A stretch of DNA of 64,000 bases from Tubiluchus corallicola. Its lineage: Eukaryota > Priapulida > Priapulimorpha > Priapulimorphida > Tubiluchidae. Under the pieces are notes generated by a model. It saw only the letters and a list, made by a program, of their open reading frames with translations, made no database searches and had not been told where the DNA came from. Positions 1 to 12,600 of the stretch are shown here, piece by piece. Numbering within the stretch: the first letter of the stretch is position 1; every line of letters begins with the position of its first letter. Both the position numbers and the translations under genes were made by a program. Location: positions 118,668 through 182,667 of the forward strand of contig JAQGDQ010000459.1 of NCBI GenBank assembly GCA_030141605.1, given 5' to 3'.

Positions 1-475
1 CGTTCAGTGGTGGGTGTAGTAGGCATATTTAGCATTTACGAGAGGGCCACGGCGTCCCGCAACTGGCATTTTCCCGGACCCAGCTCGCGATTTTTTCAAA
101 ATTTTGGTCAAACAGCCTGCAGAAAAAACGTTCTAGTGGCGCCTGGTCGGACTCTCGGAAGGAGATATACGGCTCTTTAGAAAGAGGAAGAACAGGACTA
201 CACGATGATGTAGGCTATATTTTCGGATACGTCCGCCAAAAGGAGTATCGTCGAGTTAATTAGATGTTCTATTTTTGGCAATTTTCGCTTGGAAAACTGC
301 TGACGCAAAGCCATTGTTCTGACGTCATCCATTATACTTTGCTTATAACTTTAATTCAGTAAAAACTACTGGCTTTGCGTTGTAAGTAAGGACTGTGTAG
401 GATGTTCACGTATTATTGATGATAAGTGTATTTATACGCAAAATTCTTTGCAGGGCGTTTGCTAGTAGAATTATT
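1..475. repeat. Dispersed repeat family D, copy 1
   Basis: This stretch is closely similar to 35804-36200, from 'cgttcagtggtgggtgt' through 'tttgctagt'. The second copy lacks about 55 bp present here (around 245-325). No coding capacity was seen. The repeat probably continues upstream of the window, because copy 2 also continues without a clear edge. Class unknown. Confidence 0.8.
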
Positions 476-1139
476 ATTCTTATTGGTAGCAGTAGTAGCA
501 GTAGTAAAATGAACCTACAAAATTTTTAACAAATTTTGCAATGCTGCTTTACAAAAATTTGAAAAATCACTTGGTTGTTTACTGTGCACTAACGTTTGGC
601 CGAGGCAATACGTAATTTATGCTAAAAATAGGACACTGCTCAAACAACAGTGAAAATTTAGTAAAGGGTGACAAGCACAATTTTTAATAACAACCAAAAA
701 TCATCAGTAAAAGATCGCACAGTAGCTGAATTAATTTTTTTTTATTTCCCAAAATTCTCACTCCACCTAGGCCAGTGTTAATATCAGCCATTTATTTTGT
801 TTCTATAGTGTTGGTTTAAACTCATTGTTAGTCTTATAATGTAATCTTTGGTCTTGTAGACTAAAATTATCTTGTATTTCCATAAAAAATAAACGTATTG
901 TTGCTATATTGTATCATGTTTTTAATTTTATGACTGGTCGGGACCTTTCTCTCTCCAACGCAATGAGTAATAATTGGTAAAACAAACTGCAATGGCTTAT
1001 AGAAGATTCACAGACATAATTAACTAATGAACAAGGAACATTTATCGTAGAATTGCGGGATAGAACTTTTAACAATTCTGGGAAATAGAATGTAATTGGA
1101 ACACAAATCCCAATTGTCTTCTTCACAATTTGGTAGAAG
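476..1139. other. AT-rich stretch, no gene seen
   Basis: I see no long reading frame with family similarity, no splice-consistent exon and no clear repeat here, apart from a short (GTAGCA)-like run near 486-505. Confidence 0.5.
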
Positions 1140-1164
1140 TAAAGATAGAGAGAGGGAATGAGAA

Positions 1165-1216
<52 letters not shown>

Positions 1217-1232
1217 CGAGAAAGAGAGAGAT

Positions 1233-1279
<47 letters not shown>

Positions 1280-1304
1280 AAGAGAAAGAGAGAGATAGAG
1301 AGAA

Positions 1305-1340
<36 letters not shown>

Positions 1341-1360
1341 GAAGAGAGAGATAGAGAGAA

Positions 1361-1393
<33 letters not shown>

Positions 1394-1516
1394 AAGAAAA
1401 AGAGAGAGATAGACAGAAAGAGAGAGAGAGAGAGAAAGAGAGAGATAGAGAGAAAGAGAGAGAGAGACAGAGAGAGAAAGAGAGAGAGAGAAAGAGAAAG
1501 AGAGAGATAGAGAGAA

Positions 1517-1577
<61 letters not shown>

Positions 1578-1683
1578 GAGAGAGGGAGAGAGAGGGAGGG
1601 AGAGAGAGAGGGGCAGAGAGAAAGTGAGTGAGTGAGAGATAAAGTGAGTGGGAGAGAGAGAGAAAGGAAAAGAGAGGTAACGT

Positions 1684-1723
<40 letters not shown>

Positions 1724-1800
1724 GGAAATAGAGAGAGAGAGCGAAAATGAAGAGAGAGAGAAACAGGGAAAGAAAAAAGAAAGGGACAGAAAGGGAGAGG

Positions 1801-1853
<53 letters not shown>

Positions 1854-1892
1854 AGAGGGAGAAACAGGGAAAGAAAGGGACAGAAAGGGAGA
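1140..1892. repeat. Long (GA)n polypurine tract
   Basis: About 750 bp of nearly pure GAGA with A-rich and G-rich interruptions. The long frames on the opposite strand (Ser/Leu-rich) are artefacts of the dinucleotide repeat. The tract runs directly into the truncated edge of a LINE fragment at about 1893, and GA-rich sequence resumes at 3383 on the other side. Confidence 0.95.
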
Positions 1893-3378
1893 GGGATTCA
1901 ATCTGATATTCGCCTTTTTGCAGACGATACGGTTTTAATGGATTCGTTAGAGGATAACCCACATACATCAGCAAATCGCTTAAAGGCAGATCTCAGAATA
2001 ATTGAAAACTGGGCCAAACGTTGGTTGGTTAAATTTAATCCAAATAAGACCAAAGTCATGCTTTTCTCCCGTAAATCCAATGCTCCTCAATATCCTACTC
2101 TGTATTTATCTAATACTCCACTGAAAACTGCAAATGTTCACAAACACTTAGGTATCCATCTTTCATCTGACCTGAACTGGAATTATCACGTCGCAAAAAT
2201 GGTAGACAAAACAAATTCAAAGCTAAACAACTTTCGACGCGTGTCAGTTAATATGCCCAGAGCTACGCGGGAACGATTATTCATTACGGCTATTCTCCCT
2301 GCCATCGAATATGGTAACGTAGTATGGTCAGGATGCAGTGAAAACAGTATACGTTTGTTAGAAAATATTCAGCTAACTGCTGCTAGAATCTGTTCTGGCG
2401 CTGTGTTTCGATCTTCCCCTGCAAGTATCTTGTCTGATAGCGGCTTCACTAAATTAGTGACACGCTTCCATTATCTTTTTTTCTATGTCTATGTCTTTTT
2501 TTCAAAATAATCAATGACTTAGTGCCCCACTATTTAAGTGTAATTCTGCCGCCAAAGGTAAACGAAGTTACCCCCTATTATATACGCAGTGGTACTAAAT
2601 ACAGAAATTATAATTGCCGTTCTGTTAGCTGTGAAAAATCGTTTTTCATATCGACCATTAATATGTGGAACAACTTACCACAGAACATTCGTGAAATTAC
2701 ATCCATTTCACAATTCAAACAAGAGCTCAAATCTCATGTAAGTTTTTCGTTGCGTAAGAAACATTTTTCCTTTGGTAAACCTCCAATATCAGTGCATCAT
2801 ACGCGCATGAGAATCGGATTTTCTCAGCTAAACTATGACCTTTTCTCTAAAGGCTGTAAAGATAATAACGGTCATCCAATATTGCCGAATTGTAACTGTG
2901 GATTTCGATTTGAGTCTGTTGAACACTTTTTGTTGCACTGCCTATTGTATCAACTAGCTAGGGTTGTTATGTTTGATAAATTAAATGAAATACTTCTGCT
3001 CGAAAACATTAATATAGCTGCCTTAGGAAATAATGATCTGTTGAAGTTGTTATTACTCGGAGAAGATGAATTTAACTATGTTACTGACTGTAAAATATTC
3101 CAATGTATACATGACTTTATATTATGTACTAAACGCTTCCAGTAGTTTCTATCTGATATAAAATGCATCAGTCTTAAATAATCGTACATTAATACTTTCT
3201 AACCGTCATTTTCTACTAATGTCTAATGTAATCTTGTTGTAAAACTTGTCAGCTTGTGTAGTTATAGTCTATTCTTACTGTAAATGTTCTTGTAAATAGT
3301 GTATAAAGTCTGTTGTGGTGAGGATCCTAAATCATGTTGTTCAAACTGTCTGATCCGATCCTAAATAAATATGTTTAA
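1893..3378 (+). pseudogene. 5'-truncated non-LTR retrotransposon, reverse transcriptase C-terminal half
   Basis: Reading begins inside the reverse transcriptase palm: 'IRLFADDTVLM' (about 1908-1940) is the FADD/YADD catalytic motif of LINE reverse transcriptases. The thumb region follows, including 'NWAKRWLVKFNPNKTKVM' and 'KHLGIHLSSDLNW' (to about 2508), typical of the CR1/L2/Jockey group. After a frameshift in a T-rich run near 2475-2510 the second part (about 2500-3145) has 'INMWNNLPQNI' and a C-x-C...H-x4-C cluster ('NCNCGFRFESVEHFLLHC', about 2895-2941). The 3' UTR ends near AATAAA at 3363. Endonuclease, ORF1 and the front of the palm are missing. The left edge abuts the GA tract, so this looks like a truncated insertion into polypurine DNA. 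It is dead because of the truncation and frameshift. Confidence 0.85.
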
Positions 3379-3382
3379 ACAA

Positions 3383-3692
3383 AGGGAGAGCGAAAGAGGG
3401 GGAGAAAGAGAGGAGAAAGAGACAACAAAGAGAGAAGAAAGAGAGAAAGTGAGTGAGTGAGAGAGAGATGGAGAAAGAGAGGAGAGGGAGAAAGGGAGAG
3501 AGAGAGGGAGAGAAAGAGACAGGGAGAGACAGGGAGAGACAGGGAGAGAATGGGAGAGAGAGAGAAGAAAGAGAGAAAGTGACTGAGTGAGAGACAGGGA
3601 GAAAGAAAGAAGAAAGAGAGAAAGGGATTGAGTGAGAGAGAGAAAGTGAGTGGGAGAGAGAGAGAGAGAGAGAAAGAGATAAAGAGATTTGA
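3383..3692. repeat. GA-rich polypurine tract
   Basis: Degenerate GAGA/GGGAGA/AGTGAGTG sequence resembling the tract at 1140-1892. The two may be halves of one array split by the LINE fragment between them. Confidence 0.9.
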
Positions 3693-3699
3693 TTTACTT

Positions 3700-5490
3700 C
3701 CTTATTTCAAACTTTATTTCATATATATACAACAAAAATTCAAATAAACAACACAAAGCACGCAAAGTAAACATAACACAAAACAACATTACAAATAATA
3801 ATAATAATAACATTCGCATTGGCTTCAATCATTATATCAAAGAATATCAACAATGGAAAAATTAAGCATACAATTTCATTCTCCAAATCTTTCTTATACT
3901 GGAAGTAAATAAAGTATCACTAGCAAATATCGTTCTACACAACAAGTTTTTACTTTGTGAAATTCTAGTATCCAGACTGTAAATGCTTTTCCTATAAATA
4001 ACATCAAAGTACACTAATTTATGTGTCACAGAAATGTCGTTGGCACTGTGATCGAACTGGTAATTGAAAATTTTTTCGCATTGATTTATTAAGAGCAACC
4101 TTAAGTTTGTTCAGATTATAATTATGAAAATGCCGCCAGGTAGTAGAAGCTATTACAATAAGTATTGAATAGACGTGTTTTACAGCATTGGTGCAATAGT
4201 AAAATTTACGGCACAACTTATTTGCTCGAGAGTAATAAATGCCTACTTGCCCTATGATATCTAGATCGTCTCTGTTGTCCCTAGAAATGATGTGACCAAG
4301 ATATTTTTCATTATCACAAGGCTCAATAACAAATCCAGCTAACTTAACTTTTGCGAACTCAAAGTTGCTCATAATGGAAGATGTTATAGTCAGAAGCTTA
4401 GTTTTGTCAACATTAATTAAAATATCAAATTTTGCTGCACAATCAACATATATATCACATAATTTCTTCAGAGCAGTTGTCGTGGTACTTAATAGGCAAA
4501 TATCATCAGCATATGTCAAATGATTCTAATAAATATCTGCAATTTGACATCCAAGGTTACTAGAGGCAGGATTTTCACTAAGTTCTCTAAAGTAGAAGTT
4601 AAACAGAAGAGGGGACATCTTTCCTCCCTGCCGTACACCATAGCCAACTTTAAAAATCTCAGAGTTATAATTGCCCCATCTCACCAGCATGCCTTGATGG
4701 GTGTAATAAAAAACAAGTAAACGAACAACAACATTTGGCATCTCAGTTTCAATGAATTTTAAAAGCAGTTTAAAATAATTAATTCTATCGAAGGCTTTGG
4801 AGGCTTCTAAAAACATTATATGTACAGTACTCTGGCGGTCTATATAATAGTCTACTACTTCTTTTATCATGTTAATACATAAGTCAGTACCCAAATTCTC
4901 CACATAACCAAACTGGTTGGGTGTGGCAGGTAAACAATCAGCATAACGAGTCAATACAACAATTTCTAAAAGTTTACTTGAGACAGAAGATAAAGCGATG
5001 GGTCTGAAGTCATTTCTGTCTGTTGTGTCTCTATTTTTGTCTTTAATAAGTGGTACAATTACTGATAACATTAGTGAGTCTGGTAAGAAACAATGAGTGA
5101 TACAAGAGTTATAAAACAATGAGAACAAAACTGGTACCACGTGAGAGGCATATCTAAAATGCTCTGACTTGAGACTGTCTGGTCCAGCTGACCTATTCAA
5201 TGCTAGCTTTTTAATGGCTTGCTGTACCTCAACTCCCGTAAATTTGTTAATTTCATTGACGTTTCCAGACAGTGCTTCATGTAATTTATTGGCAAGATTA
5301 CTGTTATCAACAGAGTTAAGAAGATTCTGATAATGATCACCCCACATGTCACAAATTGCCTTTTCGCCTACTACGTCGCCAATTTTTGGTGGAAGTGGCA
5401 TTTTTAAGTTGGTTTCTTTTTTGATCTGAGCCCAGAACTGATATGAGCTGCAGTTCATAAGTCTATATGCAATTTTGTTCCTGGCTACTT
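3700..5490 (-). pseudogene. Non-LTR retrotransposon reverse transcriptase, decayed
   Basis: On the minus strand, 5458 to 4526 reads as a LINE reverse transcriptase: fingers with 'SAGPDSLKSEHF', palm with 'IALSSVSSKLLE', the 'FLEASKAFDRI' block (catalytic Asp of the first motif replaced or shifted) and 'GVRQGGKMSPLLFNFYF'. An in-frame TAG near 4523-4525 is followed by the catalytic box 'HLTYADDICLLST' and the thumb ('INVDKTKLLTI', 'KYLGHIISRD'). A frameshift near 4070-4098 moves the C-terminal part (to about 3862) into another frame. The 3' UTR lies at about 3700-3860. No endonuclease was found upstream of 5490. It belongs to a different family from the fragment at 1893. Non-functional. Confidence 0.85.
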
Positions 5491-6005
5491 GTGTCTATTA
5501 TGGGAAACTTCAGCTTCCAACGTTTAGTAAGGGCGGTGGGGACGAGGGCGGGGCTGGTGGCGGGGGTGGGGGACGTGCCGGCGTCGTGGTTTTTTTGGCT
5601 TGTCTCTGACTTTGTTGGAGTTGAAAACAAAATCCACCAACGCTTTGTAGGCGTCCAGAAACTTGTGAGAAGAGACCGGTGGACACATCTCCGGGTCATC
5701 TCCTACGGACGGACAAGTGGACGGGAGGAGGTCAAAACTGACACGCCCTTGTATTTCGATGTGGTTCCTATCCCAAGCGATAATGTCTCCAGGGGGGCTA
5801 AAACATGTCTCGCTTATGCTTTCTAAACGAAAAAGAAAACAAACTATTACTGGATGAATTACAACGTCAAATTCGAAATAATCGAATTCTAATTCGCTAT
5901 AATCGATGTCATTTACAGAATGAACAAACTCAAATTCGATTAAACAAACTCAAATTCGGAGTAATCAACAACAGTTTTGGAACAAACAATTTCAAATTCG
6001 TTATG
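5491..6005. other. No recognised gene; region rich in 'AAATTCGA' motifs
   Basis: 5500-5830 is GC-richer than its surroundings but has no recognised product. 5850-6005 carries repeated 'caaattcga'/'aacaaactcaaattcg' words spaced irregularly and leads into a TG microsatellite. A short frame (5805-6005) reads Arg/Asn/Gln-rich and is probably not a gene. Confidence 0.4.
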
Positions 6006-6006
6006 C

Positions 6007-6155
<149 letters not shown>

Positions 6156-6502
6156 CTGACCGATTCTGACTTTGTAAATGTAATATTTGTGGTCTAGATT
6201 ATCTTAATTTTGTATCTTACCTATTTTTATACATATATATAATGAAAATCAAGGGAAAAGCTCATATAAGAACAAAAAAAACAAAGAAAATTATTTAATT
6301 CAACATTAACATGTTGTTTGCTAGCTCAAACGATCGTTTCGACAACAACTGTCATTTTCAATGCCATAAACAAATAGAAATTTAAATAAAGCCAGAACAA
6401 ATAATAATAATCTTTACAATTTTCTCTACAAAAGAACCTATTTCTAAGTTGCGGTTACATTCTGACAATTTGAAATTCACTCTTATGAATGTGTGATGAT
6501 AT

Positions 6503-6515
6503 CATTTATTTTATG
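6503..6515 (-). terminator. Candidate polyadenylation signal of the pentraxin-like gene
   Basis: On the minus strand an AATAAA lies here, about 95 bp beyond the TGA stop proposed at 6608-6610. It supports the short terminal exon chosen for that gene. Confidence 0.5.
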
Positions 6516-6607
6516 CCTTGAATAGTAGTGTCTTAATTGTACTATTCTTTGTTTTGATTGCTTGATCTATAGCGTGCCAACTTGGTAACAGCAACTCGCA
6601 AATCAGT

Positions 6608-9600
6608 TCACACTTGCGAGTTTGCCGTCAGAGAGAAAACTGGCAGGTGTGAAAGCGCCATAACAATGACGACAAACGGTACAGATAAATTCAATTTAAT
6701 ACTTTATTACCTATCATATCCATGGTTGCCTCTGTTGAGGACACAAACAAGTCGGTCATTCGTCCGCTGTAACCAAAGATAACCAATCCATCGAAATTAA
6801 TTGCACCTGCGGAGGCAGGCGTGCTATCTACAAACAAGTAGAATCCATTAGTATGGAATTCATTTCAGTTTATTTACCCAAATGCCATCCTAGTCCATGG
6901 ACACATCACTGAATGGTAAGCTACATTCAAAACTCATAATATAATCAGTGTTTTCACTGCTGTGAGCAATAGTGCTGTACAATAAAATGAATTTACAATT
7001 AAAAACACAAGAGAGACTAAAATTAATTACATAAGTACATAGTTTTAAAACCTTACATTTCATTTCAAATAGTTCGGGATATTTAACACGTTTACAGGAG
7101 TTACAAAGTGGTTTTTTTGTAAAATACTAAACGTATGAAATTGAAATTCGGTGCTTTATTGCTGTTTTGTGTTGGTGACTTGAGTTTTTTTGCAAGTAGT
7201 GGGTTTTAATTTGTTGACATGATGCTATCTGCCACTGGCTACAGACTACTGGGTGAACGTTGATAGTACATAAGATGTGATCTTTTCAGTTCATTTTTGA
7301 TTCTACATGAGAAATACAACTTACAATTGTACAAAAATATAAATTTGGTCAGGATACAAAAAATATTCTGGTGGGATAGTACAATATTTACAAAAGTTAA
7401 TGCGAAATTACTACGATGCAAAAACTGGTATCAGCATAAATTTCATTTATATAAAACTCACTGCATAAGTTTTCTTATATTGTTGACTTGATGTGCTGAT
7501 GATTTATAAACTTTGTATATTACATATTATTCTGTATGCACATGTACATATTGGCTTCGTATATAATAAATCTAATCTAATATAATCTAATCTAAACTTG
7601 CTTTTCAAAAGATCCTTTGGACAAATTTGGTAATAAGACCAATATGAAGCCCTCGCAGGTATTGTCAATTGTCATAATTAGGTATTGTCTTTTGTCATAA
7701 CTAGGTATTGTGTATTGTCATAACTAGGTTTGGTCTTTTATCATACCACGTTGTGTTTAAGCGTCTAATCTAGTAATGTAGTTTCTAGTCTGTAGGTTTG
7801 TCATATCGTGTACTAATTTTAACTTACTAAAACCTAGTTAGACCGTTTCTTGTTAGCATGTAGTCATCGGCACATTAACCAGTAAGCTAACTAGGCCATA
7901 GCCTAGGGCGACACGTTTTAGAAAATTTCCTTTTCGCCTCGGAAAATGTGTTTATTTTCATACTTATGTAAAGGGCGCATTTTATTACACAACACAGCAG
8001 TTACTGAGCGCAACTTCTATACAAGTGCCACGTTACGAACAAGTGCAAGGTATTACACAATAAGTAGTTGTAGACAGCCTGCTAGAATATAAGCGCTATG
8101 CAAATACATGTATTTAATAATGACGTAGAAACTGTGTTAATAGTGTTTCTAATACACCACAAATAATTATTCGATCTCTTCATTACATAAGCAACCATAA
8201 AATCACATTAGAGATAGGCGGGGCAAAACTACAAGCCTAGAGCGTCGAAAAGTGTTGAAACGGCTCTGTATGCAGTTAGTCAAAAACTGTTATTGTGCAC
8301 TAATGTAACTAATCTGCTTAATCATCTCATTGTAAATTGCATTAACTAATGTTGCTTAATGTATTTTATTTATCTGTTCTTGGGTTGTTTCGTAAATTAA
8401 ACAATAGGTCCCAGTAGAAAGATACAATACGAGTAATTTTGTGCTTTTTTGGGTATGAAAGGAAGATTAGGTTTTTGAACTTGGAGCAAAATTTAAACAC
8501 CAGCCTTGCTATTTCGATTACCGCATTTTAGATTAGCACTAAGCAACTTCTTGTAGAGCTGATAAACGTTAAACTTCTTGCTTGAAAACTCACAAAACTT
8601 TATAAAAGCAAGTAGATACTTGAAATAAATAAAAAATACAAGAAATAAAGGAACAAATTTTCAGGCCATAACTCTGGCATTCTGTTAATCTGAACACTTA
8701 CTTTTTTCTCCAATCTGCTCCTTCTTACTAAAATTGCCCAACGAGTTCACTAATTAAGCTATTTATTATACATATGCCTCAGGTACAGTTCTGTCAAGCG
8801 CAACAATATTGTAACTCATGTTCAAAAATGTTGAAGCAATAGCACGTTCACTTGTTTTTTCATCACTCACCTAACAATACTCCATCAAGGAACACTTTCA
8901 TGTCCTCCCCTGACTTCCAAGTGAGGCACAAATTGTGCCAAACTTTAACGCCTACCATAAAGTTGAGAAATCCCTCTATTGTTCTGTAAATCATATAAAT
9001 TACTATAAAAAGTTCCTCAAAAGCATTTTGTGCATGAACATTATACATAGTTTTTGCTTATAGGAGATAAGATAATATAATTTGCTTATTATAATAATTC
9101 AGTCAGTCAACAAAAAAGTGACACAGTGTGTAAATTTGTAAGTCAATAAGCTTGTCAGTCAGTCAGTCATTGAGGGAGTCAGTCAGTGAGTCAGTCAATC
9201 AATTACACTCCTGAAAAACTGATTTTGTAGTTGTTTGGTCTACATGCTGTTACATATGAAATTGCCCAACGAGAATCTCAAACACCAGCGGTCACGAGCC
9301 ACTCGATCTGCGCATGCGCGTGCATTTACTCAGCTACAATTTAAATTTACTTACATGTTAGTTCCAGCTACTTCGAAGGTTAAATCACCGTCTACGAGAT
9401 CAAGTTCAACGTCTTTCGTAATTGTGTAAGCATCCATGACCACGTCAGTTGCTACTTCAAATATGATAGCAGGATAAGGCTTTAACCACTACGATAAACA
9501 AAAAAATATATATTATTTCCGATTCGGTACACATACAAAAAGTTATATTCATTTATTTGTTGATTAAAAGTACGAAATATCTTTTCAATTTCAATTTCAA

Positions 9601-12600
9601 TTTCAATTTATTTGAATTACAGGTCTAGAATAGATTTCTCATGACGGTACATAAAATGGTCGGTTTGTCAACTTGTTAACATAAACAACAGCATTAGGTT
9701 ATGTATGTTTTAGGGAGATCCAGTAAGCTGCAGCTTATAGGGGTCACCCAGTGGGCAATGTGATGATGTTTAAGTAAATAAGTAAGTAAGTAAGTATATT
9801 AGTTTATCACCATTTTTAAAATAGCAAAATACGTAACTAAGTGATTTATAAACCTGTACAACATATAATAAAATTACAAAGGGCAAAAGTGATTATTGAT
9901 TAGAGGTGAAAGGGTTGTGAAAGAACAATAAGTTATCGAGGTCAGCCACGCTCTCAATAAGACATTTAATAAGACAATTATGACACTTTATGACTAAAAT
10001 TTTGTAAATGTTTAAAACTTATGGTAAATATTTTAGTAAAATAAACAGAGATTTTGCTGTTATGGTTATTTTCCTGTTCTGAGGAGTATAGCACTCTTGT
10101 AAGAATGCTAACAGCAGTTGATGATAATTTGTGATAGGCATTTTCACTTCGCTAACAGCTTTATATGCACGCCTGACGTTTTTTGTTCGAAATAAAGTCA
10201 TTTTTAAAAGTAGAAATACTTCTTCTTCTTCTTTTGAAAAACGAAAAGAATGTGCTGTTGCCAGACGCAGTCTCACTTTTGAGAGTTCTTTATCGATATA
10301 TGGATCGCGGATAGGATTTTTTCTGATTTCAAATCTTATGCTCGAATAAACTGATTGTGTATTTTTATTACCGACAACTAAAAACGTTCTTAGTTAAAAA
10401 TTACACAACTTTTTTAGAACTTTTACATTATAAAGTTAAAATCATGCCAAACGTTTCGACAGGCCGCTGCTGTCATCATTAGTGGTAAATTTACAAACAT
10501 ACAACCAGTTTTTATAGGCAGAGCCTATTATGCCACTAATTAAGTAGTTAACTGAAGCCAAATAGGTAATGATTAAGCAGGCCTGAAGAAAAAAATTGAT
10601 ATAGTAACAAATAGCTAAGTGTTTGAAAATGAACTTAAAAGAATCGAACTGCTTTGTACATTAAAAGAAGGCTTATTAAGGTACATAGACAAACTTTCTT
10701 TTATTAATAAATCTCTGTTATTTGTATATCTGTATTTGGTAATTAAAAAACGTCTGACACATTTCCAACCCGAGAAATGAGATCCACAAAGAGTTAAAAC
10801 ATCGTTGGCTGTTCATACTCACCATGCACCAGGTAAATTCCGTAATCGGATCCTGCATCTTCGAAAGAAAATATGCATTGGTGAAGTACAGAAACGGTTC
10901 AATGGGTACCCCTGACCACCTGAGGTCAAAACTTCCTAAGCTCTCACAAGGTACGAGCTCTGTAAAATAAATATGGGGACAATCTGGGGGATGAAATTTT
11001 AATTTTTTAATTAATAAAATGATCATCTTGATAGTGTTAGTAATAATCACAGTTTATATTTTACAGCATTATTTAATCACATTGTGCTTATTAATGATAT
11101 TAATGCATATTTAGACATATCTATATAATGTTTACACATACGGATAAATGTAGATTATTATATATATATATATATATTAGACTAATATTTAAAAATTGAA
11201 ATGGAATATTGTACTCAGGACTGGAGCTCATGTTAAAATTAAACAAAAGTTGAAATTAAAGAAACGCAAATTTAATGCTGGCAAGGGAAATCGGTGGACC
11301 TCTCTGGTGTGCATGTGAATGTGGCTTTATCTGAAACAGACTCATATTCTGACCTTGCATTAGTAAGCAAGTAAGTAAGTTTATTAGTTTATCACCACTT
11401 TTAAAATAGCAAAATGCATAACTAAGAGGTTTATAAATCTTTACAACATACAATAATATTACAAAAGTGCAAAAGTAATTATTGATTAGTGGTGAAAGGG
11501 TGGCGAAAGAACTATAAGTTATCGAGGTCAGTCACCCTCTCAGAATTGTTACTAATATAATTAATTAATTAATGTGCATGTACCAGGTAATTAAAAATCA
11601 TCAGATTTTGCATTTAAGACGAATGAAAATTGAATTATTATACGAATGTGTTAGTTTATAAAAAAATAATGTTCAATAATGGGAAAGAAGAGACCATTAC
11701 ATATTTAAAATTAATATTATGAGGACCTAGAGCCAAAGCAAGAAAAAAGAATTTATTTTTCGCTTGTAGCTAGCAAAAGTGGATAAACATGTATGCTTAG
11801 TCATGAAGTAAAGAGTTGAAAGCAAAAGTATCTTAAAAATTCTTTAGGATTAGCGTTCATTATTGCATAATATTAAAGATATAAAAAAGGCGTACCTTAC
11901 CTCCATAACATACATTTGAGCTGCAATGCTTACTGAAGAATTTGTACAGCGTTAAAACTTTACAATTAAATTAGATTAGATTAGTAATTAATTTTTCTCC
12001 ATAAATTTATATTTAACGATGAAATATACAAAAATACAAATGGATATGTCAGAAATGGTGGTAAAAAACTAAAAGCTGGCAAGTCAACCAGCCTTCTCAG
12101 AAAGGCATGTAAACAACATGACGCTAATGACAGAAAAAAGACAAGTACGAAAAAACATAAACATCCTTATATACAAAAGATAAAATTACAAAAACAAGAA
12201 TACAAAAACCAGTCACTTCTAAAGAAAAATGAGAAAAATAAATTCAAGCATTTAAGATAATACGCGGTTCAAAACAGACAACCAGATGAACGTGAGAATA
12301 TTTAAATGTTCAGAAAAATAAAAATAAACTTGAACTAGAATCAAGATTTGTCAGACATGCGTAGCTAAACAATGCGAAATGAAGTTTAAATCAGTAAGTT
12401 TTAATCAGTAAATTGTTATCAACTGTTTGGAAGCTACTACATACGACGTGCATTATAGAAGTTTTGAAAATTCTTCAAGAGAGACATTGTGCATTTTTCA
12501 TAACAGTATTAGATGCCCGGTAATATGCAGCTGCAGCTAAATGTCCCTAAAGCGCTGACGTTAATTAAGCTCTTGGTGAAAAATTTTGCAAGCTGATTGG

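Noticed and set aside
1020-1974. Two long minus-strand frames rich in Ser/Leu
   Set aside because: Translations of the GA dinucleotide tract; no codon bias or domain.
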